A DNA stretch of 64,000 nucleotides. Origin: Brumimicrobium ulvae. Its GTDB lineage: Bacteria; Bacteroidota; Bacteroidia; Flavobacteriales_D; Crocinitomicaceae. The notes beneath the pieces are model-generated. The model searched no databases. It was not told the DNA's origin and worked only from the letters and a program-made list of their open reading frames with translations. Location of the stretch: assembly GCF_947504225.1 (NCBI RefSeq), contig NZ_CANNGT010000002.1:1-64000 (forward strand), given 5' to 3'. The translations under genes were made by a program, and so were the position numbers. Numbering within the stretch: position 1 is the first letter of the stretch; each line of letters begins with the position of its first letter. Below are positions 38,901 to 45,427 of the stretch, piece by piece.

Positions 38901-39350
38901 ACGGATATGGAAATTCGTATTCCTGACGATTATGTAAACAATGTATCTGAACGATTGGCGCTATATCAAGAGTTAGACAGTCTACAAACAGAAGAAGAAT
39001 TGAAGCAATTCGAAAATCAATTAATTGACCGTTTCGGACCAATTCCATTAGTAGTTGAAGACTTGTTGCAATCTATTCGCTTACGCCGAAAAGCACAAGA
39101 AATTGGATTTACGCGATTAATAATTAAATCAGGAAAAATGATTGGATACTTCCATGAAAATCCTGAGCATATTTATTATCAAAGTCCTATTTTTACTCAA
39201 GTATTAAACTATATTCAAACGAATCCTAGAGGCGTAAAAATGAATCAGAAAAACGATAAGCTAAGGTTGATTTTTTCAGATGTGAAGAACATAGATATTG
39301 CGTTGGAAATGATTACTAATGTAATGCCTTTGGTTAATGAGGAGTTGTAG
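35994..39350 (+). CDS. mfd: transcription-repair coupling factor
   Basis: Removes RNA polymerase stalled at DNA lesions and recruits the UvrABC system. The 1118-residue protein has the UvrB-homology region (FSIRGGIVDIFSY, near 180-192), the RNA-polymerase-interacting domain (KGDYVTHIDHGVGRF), a superfamily 2 translocase core with Walker A GDVGFGKT (584-591) and box DEEQ, helicase motif VI (HQLRGRVGRS), and the C-terminal TRCF domain. Length is normal. Its stop codon TAG is the first codon-sized unit of a repeat (TGTAGGGTAATGA) that recurs at the end of the next gene. The original 3' end may therefore have been replaced. Confidence 0.96.
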   Translation: MNIKTVKAEFKKSKGVLTSIQKLQNRPAKIQWKGVVGASKAFMSSAVAEEVPGHHLFVLQDKEEAAYFLNDLQGLYPEDDRIVFYPASYKVPYKLEETDNANVVGRAEALDKITKSPNSWIVTYPKALFERVPTKQKLSTNSFKIEKGKEYEIEFLNEFLLEHEFNIVDFVYEPGQFSIRGGIVDIFSYSNDQPFRLEFFGDELETIRTFDPVSQLSIKEHAFFHIVPNITLSLDHTENGSFLSFVGSETTVWLSSFKEVKGQLETEYKKASTVYSELPDTGVKHSKPSELYFHPTEWEKEAQVFSQIEWGPDYTNKEALVVQFNDKPQPAFNKNFDLLTEDLKQRKKLGFKNLIFSNQPKQIERLVDIFNDIQADIEFTPMNIAIHEGFISEELKLVCYTDHQIFERYNRFRLKEGFRQAKQALTLKELHNLQKGDYVTHIDHGVGRFSGLETIDVNGKQQETIRLVYKDNDVLYVSIHSLHRISKFTGKDGTAPSMNKLGTQTWAKLKNKTKKKIKEIAFDLIQLYAKRKSRPGYAFSPDTYLQNELEASFIYEDTPDQLKATEAVKEDMEKDTPMDRLICGDVGFGKTEIAVRAAFKAATDGKQVAILVPTTILSLQHYRSFKERLKDFPVRVDYVNRFKSTKQVNETLKDLEDGKIDILIGTHKIVGKNVKFKDLGLIIIDEEQKFGVSVKDKLKTLKATVDTLTLTATPIPRTLQFSLMGARDLSIINTPPPNRQPVLTEVIEFDEEAIRDAISYEVSRGGQVYFVHNRLENIQEVSGMIQRLCPGVRVAIGHGQMDGKKLEKIMMDFINHEYDVLLATTIIESGIDISNANTIIINKANNFGLSDLHQLRGRVGRSTKKGFCYLIAPRYNMLTSEAQKRLNALVQFSDLGAGFSIAMKDLDIRGAGNLLGGEQSGFIADIGFDMYQKILNEAIDELRQSEFKDLFENRNSDSYQQFIQECVLETDMEIRIPDDYVNNVSERLALYQELDSLQTEEELKQFENQLIDRFGPIPLVVEDLLQSIRLRRKAQEIGFTRLIIKSGKMIGYFHENPEHIYYQSPIFTQVLNYIQTNPRGVKMNQKNDKLRLIFSDVKNIDIALEMITNVMPLVNEEL

Positions 39351-39475
39351 GGTAATGAGGAGTGATGAATTATGAACGATGAATTCGTAGAGGGTTAGTA
39401 ATGATGAATGTAGATAATTAGGAGTGATGAATTATGAATGATGAATTCCATAACATTCATCGTTCAACATTCATG
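39346..39475. repeat. left flank of the four-helix-bundle element
   Basis: A repeat of about 130 bases that shares TGTAGGGTAATGA, then a 28-base identical block (39381-39408, matching 39902-39929), and the closing CATTCATGA with the right flank. It contains two nearly identical 27-base units (39359-39385 and 39421-39447, one difference). It also contains ATTCATCGTTCA, which folds back on ATGAATGATGAAT. It begins at the mfd stop codon. Confidence 0.75.
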
Positions 39476-39522
39476 ACTTTTCTTATCTTAAGTGGAGATA
39501 GCCAATACTAAACCACAAAATC

Positions 39523-39880
39523 ATGGAAAATCACAGAGAAAATGTGTTGCTTTCAAAATCTTTTTTGTTTGCAATTAGAATCGTCAAACTTTATAAGTAT
39601 TTGTCTTCTGAAAAACGGGAATATGTATTAAGCAAACAGCTTTTGCGAAGTGGAACTGCAGTTGGTGCTTTAGTTCGAGAAGCACAAAATGCAGAAAGTA
39701 AAAAAGATTTCATCCACAAGTTAGCAATTGCTCAGAAAGAATGCGATGAATCGAGCTACTGGCTTGAATTACTCAAAGAAACAATATATCTAAACCCTGG
39801 AGAGTTTGTAAGTATAAATGAAAACTCAACTGAACTCTTGAAAATAATTAAAAGCTCAATACTTACGATTAAACAAAAAA

Positions 39881-39885
<5 letters not shown>
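39523..39885 (+). CDS. four-helix-bundle protein (S23 / 23S rRNA intervening-sequence protein family)
   Basis: A 120-residue all-helical protein. The segment KLYKYLSSEKREYVLSKQLL, then LLRSGTAVGALVREAQNAES, KKDFIHKLAIAQKECDESSYWLELL and a final helix match the four-helix-bundle family first found inside 23S rRNA intervening sequences. Its charged surface is thought to bind nucleic acid. No rRNA is near. The gene is bracketed by two repeats of about 130 bases that are also complementary in two nested blocks. Its stop codon lies in the right repeat. The function is unknown; a mobile or structured-RNA element is suggested. Confidence 0.85.
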
Positions 39886-40017
<132 letters not shown>

Positions 40018-40374
40018 TTAAACAAGCTCTTTCTCAATAATCTCTTTTAATGAGTTCTTTGGTAAAGCACCTGCTTGCATCATTGGTTGTTTATCACCTG
40101 TTGGAATGAAAAGCATACTAGGAATGCTTCTTATGCCAAAGACTGCTGATAATTCTTGTTCCACTTCAGTATCTACTTTGTAGATCTTTACTTTTCCTGC
40201 ATATTCTTCAGAAAGTTCTTCTAAAATTGGCGCCACCATTTTACATGGGCCACACCAGTCCGCATAAAAGTCAATGATTGCCGGGACATCATCTTTGTAT
40301 TTCCATTCTTTTTCAGTTGTATAATCAAACACATCCGATTTAAATTGTTCTGCTGTTAAATTTATTGTTGCCAT
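40018..40374 (-). CDS. thioredoxin
   Basis: Cytosolic dithiol-disulfide reductase of 118 residues. The active site WCGPCK lies at residues 40-45, and the cis-proline segment SIPSMLFI follows later in the fold. I chose the ATG at 40372-40374 (MATINLTAEQF). The longer open frame adds 19 residues with no counterpart in thioredoxins. The N-terminus is slightly longer than E. coli TrxA. Its stop codon directly abuts the right repeat of the four-helix-bundle element. The symbol is left blank because several paralogues are usual. Confidence 0.93.
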   Translation of the reverse strand: MATINLTAEQFKSDVFDYTTEKEWKYKDDVPAIIDFYADWCGPCKMVAPILEELSEEYAGKVKIYKVDTEVEQELSAVFGIRSIPSMLFIPTGDKQPMMQAGALPKNSLKEIIEKELV

Positions 40375-40450
40375 AATCTTAATCTTTAAGAACAAAGGTC
40401 CGAATTTTACTATAGAATGTGTGTAACTCATGTAACTTACATAAACTCAA

Positions 40451-40480
40451 AAGCCAGAAAAAGTTTCCTCTTTCTGGCTT
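40451..40480 (-). terminator. terminator of the minus-strand T9SS gene
   Basis: AAGCCAGAAA and TTTCTGGCTT form a 10-bp stem with a ten-base loop. On the minus strand the stem is followed by TTTTG, 24 bases after the stop. Confidence 0.6.
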
Positions 40481-40503
40481 CGTTTCATTATCATTCTCTT
40501 GAA

Positions 40504-41529
40504 TTATTGCTTAAGCACTTTAATTTGTTTTGCTCCATTTACAATATAGTACACACCTTTTGGCAAATCATTCATATTAATGAGTGTTTTCTTTGATGGA
40601 GAAATTGAAACCTGCGTGTTTTCAGTTACTTCTATACCGACAGCATTAAATATACGTATAGCTTGATTTTCTTTTACACCCATTAAAGTCACTGTATGAA
40701 CCACAGGGTTTGGATAAGCCTGTAAGACCTCTAAGTCTTTTTGTTCAACTGAAACGATTGGGAAGGTCTTCTGTGTTCCATCAAAATCTGTTTGTGTTAA
40801 CCTATAATAAGAAATCCCTGCGTAAGGTGCATCGTCTGTATACGAGTACTCTTGAACTTGTACGCTGTTACCTGCACCTTCGATGTATTGTAAATCTTCC
40901 CAATACTTTCCATCAACAGAACGCGCAATTGTAAAAAAGTCATTGTTTGTCTCTGTTGCTGTTTTCCATGAAAGCTCAACTTGACGGTCTTTTTTGATTG
41001 CATCGAAAGTAATGAGTTCGATGGGGAGTCCGGTATTTTCAACAACTTGACTTTCGTTTAATCCAGGATAACCTATGTGAAAAACAACTTTATTGCATCC
41101 AAGATTTCCTATTGTAGGATTTGTTATACCTTCTAAATATTGATTATTATATGCTAAACCATATCCAGAATACCCCATATTATTAATCAATGGAATTAAA
41201 CCAACATCTGTCATTGTCCCACCACAGCCAATATTCAACCTTAAGTTGTCAAAGAAGTTATATGGAGACCCCTCTTTAATAGTTGGCATTTGAGAGGTTA
41301 TATCCACACCATGATGCCTAAACGTTATATTATAAGAAAAATATATACCATAATGTGTACCTCCACTATTAAATATACTGTCTAATGTTACATTAATATT
41401 TATTTCAATTTCCCTTTTGTCATTGTGCCAAGCAGGTGTAGTAACCCCAGTGTACGAATAGACATACTGCCCTTTAGCTCCAAAACCAATCAACAAAGCA
41501 AAAAATAAAGTAATAAAAAATCTAATCAT
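40504..41529 (-). CDS. secreted protein with T9SS type A sorting domain
   Basis: A 341-residue exported protein. The signal peptide is MIRFFITLFFALLIGFG, cut near AKGQ. A region of unknown function (about 20-155) has a few cysteines that may pair. It is followed by the common Bacteroidota module around LITFDAIKKDRQVELSWKTA and YRLTQTDFDGT, and by the T9SS domain starting QAYPNPVVHTV. I chose the ATG at 41527-41529 so that the signal peptide is N-terminal and the start lies downstream of the -7 element at 41557-41564. The N-terminal domain is not recognised, so the function is unknown. Confidence 0.82.
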   Translation of the reverse strand: MIRFFITLFFALLIGFGAKGQYVYSYTGVTTPAWHNDKREIEININVTLDSIFNSGGTHYGIYFSYNITFRHHGVDITSQMPTIKEGSPYNFFDNLRLNIGCGGTMTDVGLIPLINNMGYSGYGLAYNNQYLEGITNPTIGNLGCNKVVFHIGYPGLNESQVVENTGLPIELITFDAIKKDRQVELSWKTATETNNDFFTIARSVDGKYWEDLQYIEGAGNSVQVQEYSYTDDAPYAGISYYRLTQTDFDGTQKTFPIVSVEQKDLEVLQAYPNPVVHTVTLMGVKENQAIRIFNAVGIEVTENTQVSISPSKKTLINMNDLPKGVYYIVNGAKQIKVLKQ

Positions 41530-41556
41530 TGTGCATGCATAATTTAAAATTGAGTG

Positions 41557-41564
41557 CAAATATA
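41557..41564 (-). promoter_or_regulatory. -7 promoter element of the T9SS gene
   Basis: TATATTTG on the minus strand matches TAnnTTTG fully, 27 bases before the chosen ATG. Confidence 0.5.
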
Positions 41565-41883
41565 TATAAAATTCATTAAGGCGTATATAACATTTGTTAC
41601 ATAGAAACAGGTTTCGCTAATCTCTCTGATGCTTATAAAAATGAAAAGGCCTTTTGTTCATTTTCAACATTATTATCATTCCGTTTTCTAATAATAGTAC
41701 TTCATTTTATCGGAGAATAAGTGCTAAAAAAATACTACACCAAAAAAAACATCAAAAATCTTCATTTTTTTATTTTTTCATACAACTCTTATTTTAAAAA
41801 GCTGTAAACGGTTTTAATCACTTACAAACGAAAGACATTCGACAACAAGCGACAAATAACCGAATCTGATTTAGGACTTACCC

Positions 41884-41891
41884 CACCTTTG
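41884..41891 (+). promoter_or_regulatory. probable -7 element of the ssb cluster
   Basis: CACCTTTG matches TAnnTTTG except for the first base, and is followed by CA as in many Bacteroidota promoters. The 350 bases before it are AT-rich, with no gene and no clear -33 TTG. Confidence 0.4.
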
Positions 41892-41899
41892 CAGTGTCG

Positions 41900-41983
41900 A
41901 TGGCTGAGAGTCAGCTTGAGAAACAGTTCAAACTATTATTAATTAAAATTTACAGACATGAACACATTAAGAAACACAGTTAG
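41900..41983 (+). CDS. possible 27-codon leader peptide overlapping ssb
   Basis: An open frame from ATG to TAG encoding MAESQLEKQFKLLLIKIYR and eight further, mostly basic residues. It begins eight bases after the probable -7 element and ends 24 bases inside the first ssb gene, in another frame. Its first codons form a small hairpin (GCTGA-gag-TCAGC). It could be a translated leader that controls or couples ssb expression. A chance frame is also possible, and no homologue is recognised. Confidence 0.35.
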   Translation: MAESQLEKQFKLLLIKIYRHEHIKKHS

Positions 41984-42314
41984 TTTAATCGGTCGTTTAG
42001 GTGCAGATCCAGCAATCACACAATTCGGTGATATGAATTCTCTTGCACGTTTTAGAGTAGCAACAAACGAGGCTTATAAAGACAAGAAAGGCGAATGGGT
42101 AGAAAATACTACATGGCACAATGTAGTTGCCTGGGGTAAGACCGCAGAACTTTGCAAGCAGTTGCTCAAAAAAGGATCTGAAATTGTTTTAGAAGGAAAG
42201 TTAGTCAACGATTCTTACGAAACGAAAGAAGGTGAAAAACGCTATAAAACAGAAGTTACAATGCGTGAGTTTATGGTATTAAACCGTGACAAGAGCACAG
42301 TTAAAAACAAGTAA
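41958..42314 (+). CDS. ssb: single-stranded DNA-binding protein, tail-less, copy 1
   Basis: A 118-residue OB-fold SSB. It starts NTVSLIGRLGADP and has the conserved WHNVVAWGKTAELC and GSEIVLEGKLVNDSY segments. It consists only of the DNA-binding core. The glycine-rich linker and the acidic DDDIPF-type tip that recruits repair and replication proteins are missing, and the chain ends in basic residues (STVKNK). Two further short SSB genes follow in the same direction. Such tail-less SSBs may serve recombination, DNA uptake or mobile elements rather than the replisome. Confidence 0.9.
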   Translation: MNTLRNTVSLIGRLGADPAITQFGDMNSLARFRVATNEAYKDKKGEWVENTTWHNVVAWGKTAELCKQLLKKGSEIVLEGKLVNDSYETKEGEKRYKTEVTMREFMVLNRDKSTVKNK

Positions 42315-42329
42315 TCATCTAAAAAAACA

Positions 42330-42362
42330 AAGAAGTGCTCAAGCGCCTCTTGGGCACTTCTT
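42330..42362 (+). promoter_or_regulatory. strong hairpin between ssb copies 1 and 2
   Basis: AAGAAGTGCTCAAG pairs with CTTGGGCACTTCTT (one G-U pair) around a five-base loop. No T-run follows on the plus strand, so it is not a clear terminator. It may be a processing or stability element that sets relative amounts of the SSBs. Confidence 0.5.
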
Positions 42363-42392
42363 AAAACATTATTCATCCTTAACACAAACATC

Positions 42393-42719
42393 ATGAGAGT
42401 ACAACAAATGAATCACGTAAATCTAATTGGTCAAATGTCTTCTGACCCAACCTTTTTAGAAATCGCTGACGGCAGAAAAATAGCACGTTTTTCTTTATCA
42501 ACAAAAGAGACCTATCTAGACGAGAAGGGCAATACCAAGAATCTAAAAAATTGGCATCGTGTTACTGCTTGGGGGAAATGGGTTCCTGTATTGGAACAAC
42601 TAGGTTCAAAAGGTCAGGCTTTGGCCATAGAGGGCAGATTAAGATCACGTTTTTACAATGCGAATGGTCAGCGTCAATCCTACACTGAAATAGAAATCAA
42701 TGATATGATTATACTATAA
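42393..42719 (+). CDS. single-stranded DNA-binding protein, tail-less, copy 2
   Basis: A 108-residue SSB OB-fold paralogue. It begins with MNHVNLIGQMSSDPTFLEI after a five-residue lead and keeps NWHRVTAWGKW and GQALAIEGRLRSRFY. It ends right after the last beta strand (EIEINDMIIL), so it has no tail at all. It differs strongly from copies 1 and 3, so the triplication is not recent. The start could also be the ATG six codons in (MNHVNLIG). Confidence 0.88.
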   Translation: MRVQQMNHVNLIGQMSSDPTFLEIADGRKIARFSLSTKETYLDEKGNTKNLKNWHRVTAWGKWVPVLEQLGSKGQALAIEGRLRSRFYNANGQRQSYTEIEINDMIIL

Positions 42720-42747
42720 TTAATTATTCACCTAAAAATCAAAAGTT

Positions 42748-43068
42748 ATGAGAAATCAAGTTCAATTAATCGGAAACATAGGCATCGATCCTGAAATTAC
42801 AAACTTTGAAAGCGGTGCGAAGAAAGTGCGTTTTACTTTGGCAACTAACGAGCGTTATGTTGACAAAGAAGGAAACAAAAAAGATAAAACTTTTTGGCAC
42901 AACATACATGCTTGGGGTCCGACTGCAAACTACATTGCGAAGTCAGGAAAAAAAGGTACTCAGCTTGCAATTACTGGAAAACTTGTTACCAACAAGTATT
43001 TATCCAAGAATGGTGAGTCTAGATCATTCACTTCGATAGAAGTAAAAAACGCCGTAGCATTGAGTTAG
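42748..43068 (+). CDS. single-stranded DNA-binding protein, tail-less, copy 3
   Basis: A 106-residue SSB core starting MRNQVQLIGNIGIDPEITNF, with FWHNIHAWGPTANYI and GTQLAITGKLVTNKYL. It ends at KNAVALS without a linker or acidic tip. It lies 28 bases after copy 2 and is followed by a strong terminator, so copies 2 and 3 at least share one transcript. Bacteroidota often carry short SSBs like this; three in a row is uncommon as far as I know. Confidence 0.88.
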   Translation: MRNQVQLIGNIGIDPEITNFESGAKKVRFTLATNERYVDKEGNKKDKTFWHNIHAWGPTANYIAKSGKKGTQLAITGKLVTNKYLSKNGESRSFTSIEVKNAVALS

Positions 43069-43150
43069 TACAAATCTCTCGCTAATTGACTTAATCCATA
43101 ACCATCTAAATCAAACGGTATGCAACCATCGGTTTTTGGTTAAGTTCATA

Positions 43151-43180
43151 AAAGGTACGTAGCTTTCTACGTACCTTTTT
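43151..43180. terminator. bidirectional terminator between the ssb cluster and lycopene cyclase
   Basis: AAAGGTACGTAG and CTACGTACCTTT form a perfect 12-bp stem around CTTT, followed by Ts. The stop codon of the minus-strand cyclase overlaps the end of the hairpin, so it may end both transcripts. Confidence 0.85.
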
Positions 43181-43862
43181 ATGTTTTTTCCCATAGCTTA
43201 CGTAAGTATTCATGAACAATAACAATAGAAAAGAACATCATAAAGTTACAGAATAGACTTTCGATTGGAATTGAGAACAGTTTATATCCAATGATTTCAT
43301 TTTCATTATACCACACCATTGTTTTTCCTAAATGAACAATCAAGCCATTTACAAGCAATAAAAAAAGTTGAAGAAATAGGTAAGAGATTACAAAGTAAGG
43401 ATACCATCTTGGAGTAAACCCAAAATAAACGATCCAGTTTAGTAGACCTGCACCCAACATTGCAGAAAACGTATAGGTGTTTTCGTAATACACAAAGGCC
43501 AGAATAAAACAACACAGTGTGAACAGAAAGGAAAAATAATAAGACACACGTACTGAAGAGTACTTCGAAAAATAGGCTTTAATTAATTCATAAACGAATA
43601 CACTAGCAAATGGAATTGTAAAAAACAAGAGCACTTCTTCGATGGGAAGATTAAAGAATAACAACCCTGTTAAACTGTCCATATTAAAACCCCAAACACC
43701 AAGGTCTGTAAAGTAAATATCACTGGCAATAAACAAGCTACATACAAAGATAATGACAGGCGCCAATGTCTTCCAATGGGTATAGAAATGGACTTTTTTA
43801 TTGAATGAAAAAATCAACAATACCACAACGGTTAAAACGTTAATCCATAAGTATAAATTCAT
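43179..43862 (-). CDS. lycopene cyclase, CrtYc/CrtYd-type fused membrane enzyme
   Basis: A 227-residue protein with about seven membrane helices. It shows the two halves typical of the fused heterodimer-type lycopene beta-cyclase. The first half has DLGVWGFNMDSLTG and the acidic box NLPIEEVLLF. The second half repeats the pattern with IIGYKLFSIPIESLF. It closes the rings of lycopene to make beta-carotene, a precursor of zeaxanthin-type pigments or retinal. I chose the ATG at 43860-43862 (MNLYLWINV). A GTG and an ATG 10-12 codons upstream are alternatives. No other carotenoid genes are nearby. Confidence 0.85.
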   Translation of the reverse strand: MNLYLWINVLTVVVLLIFSFNKKVHFYTHWKTLAPVIIFVCSLFIASDIYFTDLGVWGFNMDSLTGLLFFNLPIEEVLLFFTIPFASVFVYELIKAYFSKYSSVRVSYYFSFLFTLCCFILAFVYYENTYTFSAMLGAGLLNWIVYFGFTPRWYPYFVISYLFLQLFLLLVNGLIVHLGKTMVWYNENEIIGYKLFSIPIESLFCNFMMFFSIVIVHEYLRKLWEKT

Positions 43863-43988
43863 TTTTATGTATTCTTTAAAACGATAAAACATCGTCACCG
43901 TAGGTTCTAGTAAAGAAAAAAACCATTAGCGCTAAAAGGAAGTACTAATGATTTTTCAATACAGTTACGGTATTTAATTCATCGGATT

Positions 43989-44363
43989 TTACTCCCAACC
44001 TTGATAACCATTGTTCAATTCTAAAACATGGGTAAATCCAGATAATTTCATTTTATCCATTGCTGCTTTACTTCGGTTTCCGGAAGCACAGTAAACAAGA
44101 AACTTTTGATTTTTCGGCATGTTACTTAATGTTTCATCAAAATAATCAGAATTAATATCTAATAATTTTGCTCCTTCAATATGTCCAGCTTCATACTCTG
44201 CAACCGTTCTTACATCGATTAAAATATATTCCCCTGTTTCAATTGCTTCCTGAAACTTCTCGTTAGAGACGCTTTCAAACTTCTTTTCAGATTCCGTTTG
44301 CGCAACTAAAGAAGATGTTGAGACCATGAATATTGCAATCAATAATGTCAATGTAGTTTTCAT
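43989..44363 (-). CDS. exported rhodanese-like sulfurtransferase
   Basis: A 124-residue single-domain rhodanese with a signal peptide (MKTTLTLLIAIF, cut near LVAQ). The domain has ILIDVRTVAEYEAGHIEGA and the active-site loop YCASGNRS with catalytic C92. It should carry sulfur as a persulfide in the periplasm; the acceptor is unknown. The ATG at 44361-44363 was chosen because it places the signal peptide first and follows a full -7 element. Eight further codons upstream are open. Confidence 0.88.
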   Translation of the reverse strand: MKTTLTLLIAIFMVSTSSLVAQTESEKKFESVSNEKFQEAIETGEYILIDVRTVAEYEAGHIEGAKLLDINSDYFDETLSNMPKNQKFLVYCASGNRSKAAMDKMKLSGFTHVLELNNGYQGWE

Positions 44364-44384
44364 ATCAAATAATTTTAGTTTATT

Positions 44385-44392
44385 CAAAAATA
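44385..44392 (-). promoter_or_regulatory. -7 promoter element of the rhodanese gene
   Basis: TATTTTTG on the minus strand matches TAnnTTTG fully, 21 bases ahead of the chosen ATG. Confidence 0.5.
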
Positions 44393-44506
44393 GACAAGTT
44401 ATGACTTACATCCTATTCATTTTACTTTTTTTTAGAAGAAACGAAATAGTAGTTGTAAGTTTGTCTCCGCAATAATTTACAAATCGTTATTGGAACAACA
44501 ATAAAA

Positions 44507-45427
44507 ATGGAAAAGAAGGTGTCAAAGCGCATTGTGTTAATAGCAGGTGGTTCAGGACTAATTGGTCAGGAAGTGCAAAAAGAACTCAAAAAATCAGGCC
44601 ATGAGGTGCGAATTCTAACCCGACAAGAAAATCCAGAGGCTCCTTATTTTCACTGGGACCCCAAAAACAAAGAGATTGATCGGGCAGCAATTAAAGGTGT
44701 CCAGGTCATCATCAACCTTGTAGGAGTTGGTATAGCAGACAAAAGATGGAGCGACAAACGAAAAGAAGCCATCTTTAACTCTCGAATAAAACCAACTCAA
44801 TTTCTCCATGAAATTAGCCAAAACACCCCAGCTCTAGTACAGTATATTTCTGCCTCAGGAATTACTTGCTACGGATATGAGGATCCTATTAAGATATATA
44901 AAGAAAGTGATGATTTTGGAACAGACTTTCTTTCAACAGTCGTAAGACGGTGGGAAGAAGTTGCAGATCTTTTTTCTCCTCAACAAAAAGTTGTTAAAAT
45001 CAGAACAGGAGTTGTTTTGACAGAAAAGGGAGGAGCTTTACCAAAAATTTCTGGAACAATTAAAAACTATATTGGTGCTCCATTAGGTTCGGGTGAACAA
45101 AAGATGCCTTGGATTACATTGAAGGATATTGCGCGGATTTATGTTCATGCGGTAAACAGTCAACTCGATGGCGTATTTAATGCATCAAGTGCAAACATCT
45201 CGAATGAAAAGTTAACCAAAGCCGTGGCTTCGTATTTAAAAAAACCTTTATGGCTGCCTAATGTTCCTGGCTTTGTCTTAAAAACAGTCCTTGGTGAAAT
45301 GTCCTCACTTGTTTTGGAAGGTGTACGAATTGACAATAGTAAAATATTAAATACAGGATTTGAATTCCAACACAAAACAATTGATGAAGCTTTAGATTAC
45401 ATTTATGTTCAAAAGGAAAAAGATTAA
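44507..45427 (+). CDS. TIGR01777-type NAD(P)-binding epimerase-like protein
   Basis: A 306-residue extended short-chain dehydrogenase-like protein. The nucleotide-binding loop is AGGSGLIGQEV (about residues 13-23). The middle segment ISASGITCYG replaces the usual active-site tyrosine region, and the C-terminal part resembles DUF1731 (WLPNVPGFVLKTVLGEMSSLVLEG). The family is widespread, sometimes called YfcH or SDR39U1-like, and its substrate is unknown. Its stop codon overlaps the stop of the convergent symporter gene, so neither can have a terminator directly after its end. Confidence 0.87.
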   Translation: MEKKVSKRIVLIAGGSGLIGQEVQKELKKSGHEVRILTRQENPEAPYFHWDPKNKEIDRAAIKGVQVIINLVGVGIADKRWSDKRKEAIFNSRIKPTQFLHEISQNTPALVQYISASGITCYGYEDPIKIYKESDDFGTDFLSTVVRRWEEVADLFSPQQKVVKIRTGVVLTEKGGALPKISGTIKNYIGAPLGSGEQKMPWITLKDIARIYVHAVNSQLDGVFNASSANISNEKLTKAVASYLKKPLWLPNVPGFVLKTVLGEMSSLVLEGVRIDNSKILNTGFEFQHKTIDEALDYIYVQKEKD

